Assembly: GCA_021464415.1 (NCBI GenBank)
Contig: CM038466.1
Coordinates: 33,634,833-33,698,832 of the forward strand
Reading direction: 5' to 3'
Source of the DNA: Lonicera japonica
Taxonomy: Eukaryota > Streptophyta > Magnoliopsida > Dipsacales > Caprifoliaceae
Length of the DNA: 64,000 nucleotides
Below, piece by piece: positions 56,408 through 64,000 of the stretch. Position 1 is the stretch's first letter; each line of letters starts with the position of its first letter. Under the pieces are notes generated by a model. The model did not search any database, was not told the origin of the DNA, and saw nothing but the letters and a program-made list of their open reading frames with translations. The translations under genes were made by a program, and so were the position numbers.

Positions 56408-59400
56408 ATGGAGATCGATGGAGATGTTGAGGAGGCATCAAGGCGAGTCCAAGTCCGCTTTATTACGAAACTGAAGGCGCCTTTCAAAGCTCCGACTACT
56501 GCTATTGCTATTCCCTCTAATCTCACCAGGTTGGGCCTCTCTGCCATTGTCAACAACTTTCTCAAAGCAGGTTCGTCCTTATTTACCATTTTTTTATTAC
56601 TGTAATTAGCATGTTAGTGTGCTAATTTGAATGTATATGTGTTCATGTTTGATCAGCGTCATGTTTCTTCCTCCGTTGTTCACTTAACTGATTTCAGCAT
56701 CAATCATCTGACAGTTTAAGATACTGTTTGTTTTTTTACCTCTTAATGCTGAATGGACTTCACCTAGGCAGGATTTGTGTTTGTTTTGTAACATTAAAAT
56801 TCACCTTAAAGGCAAGTAAATGCTAAATACTTTATTTAACATTAGTGAAATTTCACTCCAGTGATACCCGTATTATTTTTCCTCACTAACTATAGATATA
56901 TCTCATAACAATAAGGGAAAAACTGTAAAAGGCAATCTATTTAGTATTGAGAGCCAAATAAATCAAACATATTTTTTAAAGCTTCCATTCAGTATTAAAC
57001 ATTCAGAGTTTAGCATTCAGTGTTCAGGAATCAGAGCTAAAAAACAAACAGACCTAAAGTGCAATCTGCATTTTAATTGTCAACCTGAAATTTGGAAAAT
57101 ATATTACTCAACTCAGCAAAGCTTGTTCGCAAGCCTATTTGTAAAGGTTACTGGAATGGATGTTTTGTTTGGCAAACATTCTTACAAGCATATTCACTTG
57201 CACACACACGATATAGCTCCTTGTGCACCCCAATTATATTTATTTCCAGACAATACATCAATAGGATAAGGGGCAATGGTTTTTGATTCTTAAGGGATAA
57301 AGAATTGTGTGGCTGAGATTTAAGAAGCTTTTTGAATGGTTATAGTGCCTTTGACACGGGTTACAACTTATTGTATATATATATTTTCTAACCAAAGAAA
57401 AGTGTGTATATATATATTCTGTGACCAAAATATATATATATATATATATTTATTTGTTTGCTTTCTTATTGTTTTACTGGACATACCAGGAAAAGATGAT
57501 TGGAATTCTGAACCATTTGATTTTCTCATCGATGGAGAGTTGGTTCGGATGTCGCTTGAAAATTTCCTCCTTGCCAAGGGCATTTCGGCGGTAATTTTCT
57601 TCCTAAACATGTTTAAAATATAATTATCATATGAGGAAAAGTTATTTAATCACTTATTTGTTTGATTTTGGATTTCAAATGTGAGTAAAGAAACTAACAT
57701 ACTTCAGAAAGACATAAACAGCTTGAGCATGAAAAGCTATGATAGCTGAATCCCAGATTAACGTCTATGATGTCTTCTTTCCATTGTTCAACTCATAGTG
57801 GTTGATTGGAATATGGAATTTTCTTTTGGATGTTCATTGTAAGCGCAATCCATGATTCAGCTATTTAATTAGTGATTCTAGTTAGACTTGGTGACATAAT
57901 CTGTCTTCTTCTTACAAAATGGTTGCCAGCTTAAAGTTTTATTAGATTGATGCCAATGTGAAAATTTTCTATTTCCCGTGTCACGGTAATTCTTTTGATC
58001 CTAACCATATGCTATGCTTACAGGAAAGGGTGTTAGAAATTGAATACATAAGAGCAGTGGTCCCCCGCAAAGAAGAAGAGCCTTCTTTACATGATGATTG
58101 GGTCAGTGCAGTTGATGCTTCAAATCCTGGGTAAGCAAGTTAAGTTGTTACAGGTTCATGGATTCTTTGATTGCTTCACATTTTAACTTATTATTGAACA
58201 TTGAACACTTGGATGCTTGAATTAAATGCAAAAAAAGTTTCCCTCAGTTTCGTGGTTCTCTGTGTGTGTTATGGGGTGATTATTCACATTTTTGCAAGCA
58301 TGGTCCACATGCTTGTTCATTCCCCTTTAGCATGCGATTTTACCAGCTATATTGATGATGTAGTCTAGAATCCTACAAAATTAAGTGGATCGATTTATTT
58401 GCTGCTGTAGATCATCTTGTAAGTATAATATTGTGTATTAGAGACTATGAAGCATAGACACGACACGGGACACGCAATTGTTTCAAAATGTAGGACACGA
58501 CATGTGGGGGGACACGTTCTTAATTATTATTATTTTTTTGATAAGAAACAATGCTTATATATAGGGGGGACACGTTCTTAATTAATTATATATATGTGCA
58601 ATAAACGTTATAGATATTTAAGAATATAATAAAATGAAACTAGATTGCATTAATAATCAAAATACCCTAAGTAACTTAGTTACATCATTCTCAACTGATG
58701 ATGCAGAAGCACCAAATGTTCATTTTCGAAATTGATTTATTTATACATACATGTGTAGAGAGAGACATAGAAGTAGTAATATCAATTCAAGATGTGTATG
58801 GATTTATTTATACATAGATGTGTATATGTAGAGGGGGAGGGAGAGGGAGAGGGAAAGGGGGAGAGAGAGAGTAGTGTACTGTATTGCACTTCTTCTATTA
58901 TTAAGTTCTATTATTGTTTGCACCCTCAATATTTTTTATTATTTCAGATTTGACCCATTTTTAGGTTTTAATGTTTAAAAAAAAAAAACCCCAACGTGTC
59001 GGGATTAAAAAATAATAATAAAATAAACGACACTCCCTGACTCGCGTATCGGTGTGTCAGACACGTGGCCTCAAAGATAGTATCTGTGCTTCATAGATCA
59101 GAGACCACACCAAAGGTATTCTTTGGCCTTGAAGAACTCAACTAGTTTTACACAAACATAAAGCATAGGATGTGCCTCTTTTCATTCTTAAGAGGTCAAA
59201 TGTTGAGTGAAATTGAGCAAGTGCGAGATTTCATGAGGGGAAGAGTGTCTTTAGAGGGAATGTTTTCCATGTTATGCAAGCCAGTGATATATAAGCCCGT
59301 TTGCTGCTTGCTGAGAAATGCACGCTTCTTTAGTGAAAAGCTCGTTTTAGGCTTTTTTCCTTTTAATTCACCTCTTCCAAAAAAATGATTTTCCGTTGGA

Positions 59401-62400
59401 CAGCTACCTTCTTCCCAAATTCACAATACCGAATCCTTATTTTCATTATATATTTTCTTGTTTTTCCTGACATAGGTTCCTATAAAGTGTGTCCCTTATG
59501 CGATATATTGTCCTAATTTTAGTCACGAGTTCTACAATCTTTTTTCCTGACATAGGTTCCTATAAAGTGTGTCCCTTATGTGATATATTGTCCTAATTTT
59601 AGTCACATGAGTTCTACAATCTTCAGGATGTGAAAATAAGGTATGCGAAGATGTTACTAGGTAATATTTATACTCTAATTTCTTGAATTGTGAAATATTC
59701 CTTAAAGCTAGAAATGAAAAAGATGGGTCATACGCATACTGTTTGCCAATAGAAGTTTTTGCAGGTAGTTCTACCTAGGCAGCATAACAATTTCCTTTGA
59801 TTCTTACGGTTTGTAAGTTGCTTACAAGTGTTGGCCTTATTTGGCCCCATAAACTACACAGCAAGTAGGCAACTATCCTACTTGACAGTCTATTTTCGGA
59901 AGCGTTGGTTGTTCAACTTTGGTTTTCATGTCTAATACTATGAGAACGAAGGAATATAATTTAGGGTTTGGCCTTTGCAATAGTTCATTAAGGTGGGACC
60001 GCTAATGCTTTCTGTGAAAAATCATGCTTTCAAAGTTGAATGATTCAAAGGTTGTTATTCATATGACAATTTCCAGTGTTATGAAAATTGCTAGGTGTTC
60101 CTAGGGTGGTGAGGGGTTGGGGGGACTAGCGCCTAGGGGATAAATTGGACAAACAATTTTTATATTCTTCAATTCTTTAATTATTTTAAACATAATACAA
60201 ATAAAATCTCACGTTACTTCTAAAAAAGGCATTGAGTCTTAAACAAATATTCCTATAATTCAAACATGAAAAAGATTTTTTCTTTAAACAAGGAGGGAAA
60301 GACTCCATTGTTCATGCCAAATTGCCATCCTGCAAGACTAGGCGGCCACCTAGCTAGCTAAGTGGCAGACCACTGCCTAGTGCTTAGAAGGGGACTAATT
60401 GGCCCTAGGCAGGGATTTTAGAACACTGACCATTTCAATCTTTAGCTAGGAGAAAGTACTCTTTGTTTTGGTCAGTGTCGGGGGGGGGGGGGTTCGAAAT
60501 TCAAATAGCAAATGTGGGCAATTACGGAAAATTACAATAACATTCCACGGTTTTTCATATTTTGGTTTGAAGTTTGAACCCTTTGGGTAGTGGAGGAGAG
60601 AGATGCCTATGAGCCTGTGAGTGAGACTGTGGTCTGTGAGAGAATGAGGAGAGAACTTGAGAGCTGCATTTTTTTTTTTGAACGACAGAGGTGAGAAAGA
60701 GATGTCATTATTTTGTTTTAATTCAAACTTTAAGCCCCTGTTTGGTAGATGTTTTTTTTTCCAAATTTTAAAAACTCAACTTAAAATCAACATTACTTTT
60801 ACACTTCCCAAAATTTATTTCACTTTACTTTTATCTCTCTAAAAAAACTTTTAAAACACCATGACTTTAAATCCAAAAATCAAAATTAGAAAAAAAATAT
60901 ATTTTTGAAACCTACTCGTCGAGATCAATAAAATAAGATCCATTGTGACTATTTTTTGAAATTTTTTTCTAAGATTTTTTAGTTGGTTGAAAAAAACTCA
61001 AATAAAAACCAAATTCACTTTTCAACATACTTCCAAATTCTACCGAACACCAAATTTTATGCCTGAGCAGTAAATTTATTTGAATGAAGTGGCTGCTCTT
61101 GGTTTTTTTTTGAACCTCTATTAATCACCCTAGAACAAAAGATGTAACTGTCAGAACAAAAAAAAAAAACCCCCGCCAAACAACGAAGGACAATAGTCCA
61201 AGCCCAACAAGCAAAAAATGAAAAAAATTACAAGAAAATCACACCCATATACAACATCAATCTATCCATTCTATACAAGAATCTTACGGTCATATAGTCC
61301 CCTATTCTTTGCATAAAATCCAGTTCTGGTATGTCCTCTTCCCTTTCCAATACCAAGTGCTTGATATTCTCCTCAATCTGCCTCAACACGTAAGCACAAT
61401 CGTGCTCCTCTTGCCTGAAGATCCTGCTGTTCCTTTTCCACCATATGAAGTATACTGCAGCTGACAGAACCAAGAGCTTGTACAAGCCGCAGACCTTCTT
61501 CCTTCTCTTCCACCTATGCTAATAGTCTAATATGCATCCTCCACTCCAGTTATTTGCAACTATCCTTATTCCATGCCTTCTCAAAGCCTCTTCCCAGACA
61601 AGTTTACATAAACTACACTAAAAAAAATATATGCTCAATATTCTCTACTCCACCATTACTCAGGATACAGGAATCATCAGTAACACATCCGCTCCTTCAA
61701 CTTACTTCTAGTCATAATTCTCCTTTAAAGGCCATCCATCAAATGAATGCCACTTACATGCCCCTTAAACCACACGGTATTCCACGAGGTTACTCTCTCC
61801 CCATGACTCTTTGTAAGCTCTTTAGCTGACTGAACTGTGAACTTCTTGGTACCACTGCCACTCAACACTGTCATCATCAACAGGATCAATACCAGGCAAC
61901 TCCTGCACCACTCTAACTAAATCAGCAGATGTGGGCCTAGGGAAACTCCATCTGCCACCCCTTATAAATTGACTGAGCTTGCTCTCCACAGTGCTCACAG
62001 TATCATGTATCAGTCTCTCCCCACATCTTCTGATTAAAGAGCCATGAGGATGCCAATTGTTATGCCTGCCATTCCCAACTTTGTATTTTATACAAGCATA
62101 AACGCTGACCCTCAATTTCATTAATTTTTGCCAAGTCCAAGAGGAATCCTGATTGTTCCTACAAGCCCATGCACTCTACCCCCTCAACGTATAGGTGCGG
62201 CACCATTGGACCCACAGAGTCCTCAGTACTTGCCACATCCCACAGCTGTCTGGCCATATTTATCTAATTGGGGTAAAAAAGTATTAGGCACACCTAACCC
62301 CCTTCCTTTTTAGGCAACACAATCTCAGACCAAGCCACTTTTGCAGCAGCTCCTCATTTCCACCCTACTCGTTAGGATTTTTCTTGAGATACAATCATCC

Positions 62401-64000
62401 TTCAAAACACCTTTAGGAAGAAACTGCTATCAGTTGTTAAATCCAGTTTCTTATGATTGAAACAATTTATCCTTTATGTTTTCTCTTTGTGTTCTTTTTA
62501 TCTATTAGTGAGAATTCCCTCATTTTGATATTTACATATTTTTGTCTCATCTGGCAGGCTCATTTTGACAGGGTGCTATGATGGTTTAGGAAGGTAATAT
62601 TATGAGAATATTGATTGAATCCGCCTCTGTTTCGTAATTGATGTTGGTATTGCTCTAATATTGGTTCTTTCATTGTGAATGCTAACCTGATAAATGCATG
62701 TATACATATTTTTTTTTTATATTCAGGATATGGAAAGCCGCTGGTTTGTGTACGCATATATTAGAAGGACATAGTGGTGCAATTACTTCAGTTAGTATCA
62801 TCAATCCAAGAGGTACAAATACAAGATATATTTCTTTAGTATTGTTGATCATATATGTTTCATTTGATTTTATGTTAGATGCAACAAACAAGTTGTCATA
62901 GTGGGTTCCTTTGAAGTTGTTAAATTCTGACATGATTTTCTGTAATACATGTGATTTTAATTTTATCTTGTTGATAATTTAACTCCTTTTAAAAATCTAA
63001 CTCCATTCTGACATGATTCTAGGCCTCCAATGAAACTAGAATCCATATCTCTTGTCTTCAGTTTGTGGTCTTATTTCAATCGGTTCCATAGAACTCCTAA
63101 CCAACTTTAAACAAATATATTGTCCTAAAAATCCCGGCATAGGCTTCAAGTCCTTGTCGCCTCACCTAGGATTATTCAGCATTGAACGGTTTAAATCAAT
63201 TGTTCTAAAAACTCTTGCTGAGGCTTAGACAGCAGACACCTTACTTCCACCTACTGCCCAGAGAAACCTCCAAGACTTTGAGGGTGGCCTTGATATAATT
63301 ACTTCAATATATTTTGATATCAATTTTTTTTGGTGCTCTAAAGCATAGTATTTTAGATATTCAGAAATTTATTATATTCTTTCTTTTTACTCTAAAGCAT
63401 ATCCTTTTAGTCTTCAGGAACTTATTTTCTTGATTTGAGTTGTGCATGTGCTTCTATCCGTGCATATTCTAACATTTTTATTTGTCGATGATCTGTCTAT
63501 GCTGCATTGCAGCCGTGGAAAGTGGTACCGATCTACTTGTAGCTACTGGTTCAAAAGATAGGACTTTGAGGCTTTGGATGGTAATTAGAATGCGTACTAC
63601 TCTTAACTTAGGACTATATGCTCTGCCTAATAATGATGCACCTTCTCTAATAAATGTCCTTTCTATCTGAAAGTTGGATGCAGATGAGTACATAGATCAT
63701 CCTACTAAGGTTACAGCTTTTAGAACTCTGCGGGGGCATAGTGCTTCTGTGCAGAGCATTGCACCACAGGCTTCTGGAGATATGGTATTGTCTATTATCT
63801 TTCCTTGATGATGCTATCATATGTAAAATCTTGTTTGGAAGTTTTTATTATCATCTTACCTATTTTTGTTACATTTTCTCAGGTCTGTTCTGGTTCGTGG
63901 GATTCTAGAATCAATGTATGGCATACAAAGGGGTCTGATACAGGAGCCGACTTAGTGTCAGTTAAGAAGAGAAGAAAAGATAGTGAAGATGTGGATTCAC
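56408..64000 (+). CDS. WDR12: WDR12/YTM1 homologue, ribosome biogenesis protein, 5' part (continues past the window)
   Basis: Coding exons 56408-56570, 57490-57590, 58024-58130, 62558-62593, 62727-62812, 63513-63580, 63674-63784 and 63883-64000 join in phase, all with GT-AG borders, giving 263 codons so far. The start MEIDGDVEEASRRVQVRF opens the N-terminal NLE domain (about residues 14-100, including FDFLIDGELVRMSLENFL and SAERVLEIEYIRAV). An HDDWVSAVD linker leads to WD40 blades (LILTGCYDGLG, ILEGHSGAITSV, TGSKDRTLRLW, LRGHSASVQSI, CSGSWDSRINVW). The NLE domain binds the AAA ATPase MDN1/Rea1, and the protein works with PES and BOP1 in 60S maturation in the nucleolus (known of the family). 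No frame break is seen. The 63674 acceptor is chosen from phase and similarity. Confidence 0.95.
56720..57054. mobile_element. Tourist-like MITE (335 bp) in WDR12 intron
   Basis: GATACTGTTTGTTTTTTTAC at the left and inverted GGTCTGTTTGTTTTTTAGC at the right, with TAA flanking both sides (56717-56719, 57055-57057), as expected of PIF/Harbinger. Both ends continue with CTGAATG-like sequence. Confidence 0.75.
58445..59096. mobile_element. hAT-like MITE (652 bp) in WDR12 intron 3
   Basis: Terminal inverted repeats CTATGAAGCATAGA and, inverted, CTATGAAGCACAGA. Flanks ATTAGAGA and ATCAGAGA are an 8-bp target duplication with one mismatch. Subterminal ACACGACACGGGACACG repeats are typical of hAT non-autonomous elements. 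A GA-rich microsatellite (about 58830-58873) lies inside. Confidence 0.82.
59461..59623. repeat. 80-bp tandem duplication in WDR12 intron 3
   Basis: TTTTTCCTGACATAGGTTCC recurs at 59461 and 59541. The two copies are nearly identical (GCGATA versus GTGATA; CACGAG versus CACATGAG). Confidence 0.93.
60074..60428. mobile_element. hAT-like MITE (355 bp) in WDR12 intron 3
   Basis: CAGTGTTATGAAAATTGCTA at the left and inverted CAGTGTTCTAAAATCCCTGC at the right, flanked by ACAATTTC and ACCATTTC, an 8-bp duplication with one mismatch. Confidence 0.8.
60729..61065. mobile_element. Possible MITE in WDR12 intron 3
   Basis: CCCCTGTTTGGTAGATG near the left and, inverted, TTTGGTGTTCGGTAGAA at the right form weak inverted repeats. 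Flanking target duplication is unclear. Confidence 0.35.
61101..62420 (-). mobile_element. LINE (L1-type) 3' fragment in WDR12 intron 3
   Basis: On the minus strand broken frames give KVAWSEIVLPKKEGG, QLWDVASTEDS, SSWTWQKLMKLRVSVYACIK with YKVGNGRHNNWHPHG, FIRGGRWSFPRPT, and YFIWWKRNSRIF. These are the C-terminal part of plant L1 ORF2, between reverse transcriptase and the zinc-binding tail. A poly-T tract on the plus strand (61103-61111) marks the 3' end. The element is 5'-truncated, as usual for LINEs, and inactive. Confidence 0.82.

Noticed and set aside
60481..60492. Run of 12 G as a possible functional G-quadruplex
   Set aside because: A single homopolymer deep in an intron is more simply slippage or a sequencing artefact.
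62682..62933. Minus-strand frame opposite WDR12 exon 5
   Set aside because: The plus strand carries a WD40 exon with good splice sites and phase; the antisense frame has no recognised domain.

Overview
The window is nuclear DNA of a flowering plant, probably a eudicot. It has one recognisable host gene, at the right end, behind about 43 kb of nested and mostly broken transposable elements. The plant assignment rests on a spliced gene with GT-AG introns whose product matches plant WDR12/YTM1, on plant-specific element lineages (Tat, CRM chromovirus, Cassandra TRIM with 5S rRNA sequence, Stowaway and Tourist MITEs), and on a telo-box promoter motif. No species is assigned.

Left half, 1-31375: a nest about five levels deep. 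The outermost layer is a BED-finger/DUF659-type hAT transposase pseudogene on the minus strand (26237-30655). It carries a hAT MITE (29429-30075), a Stowaway MITE (26335-26585) and a solo LTR (26642-28169). It is split at 26236 by element A, a large non-autonomous LTR element (minus strand; LTRs 17905-20285, truncated, and 23153-26236). Element B, a Tat-like element on the plus strand, sits inside one LTR of A. B keeps a gag fragment (10793-11254), a 3' untranslated region made of five tandem-repeat arrays, and a 3' LTR (15856-17904). Element C, a Tat-lineage Ty3/gypsy element on the minus strand, sits inside the gag of B. It keeps its 5' LTR (9200-10792), PBS, gag, protease flanked by two G-patch motifs, RT, two RNase H domains, integrase, and an antisense ORF (68-1324) with its own TATA box. 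The 3' LTR of C lies left of the window.

Middle, 31376-43370: a PIF/Harbinger-like element, a tandem duplication of about 850 bp, and element D, a CRM-lineage chromovirus (34133-42727). A second CRM copy is inserted in inverse orientation into its integrase. The outer ends of D show a 5-bp target duplication with one mismatch.

Right, 43371-64000: a tandem duplication of about 4 kb (expanded by insertions) places a second copy of the WDR12 promoter and 5' UTR region upstream of the gene. Inside it a block of about 735 bp, resembling a spliced 5' UTR, is present four times. A complete Cassandra element, a solo LTR (probably Copia) and a hAT MITE can be dated relative to the duplication because the sister copies keep the empty sites. 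The WDR12 gene starts at 56408 and runs off the right edge. Its introns hold Tourist and hAT MITEs and a degraded LINE.

Only WDR12 appears to be an intact host gene. The element reading frames are broken mainly by isolated nonsense changes, several at CpG or CHG-type sites, as expected of old methylated copies.
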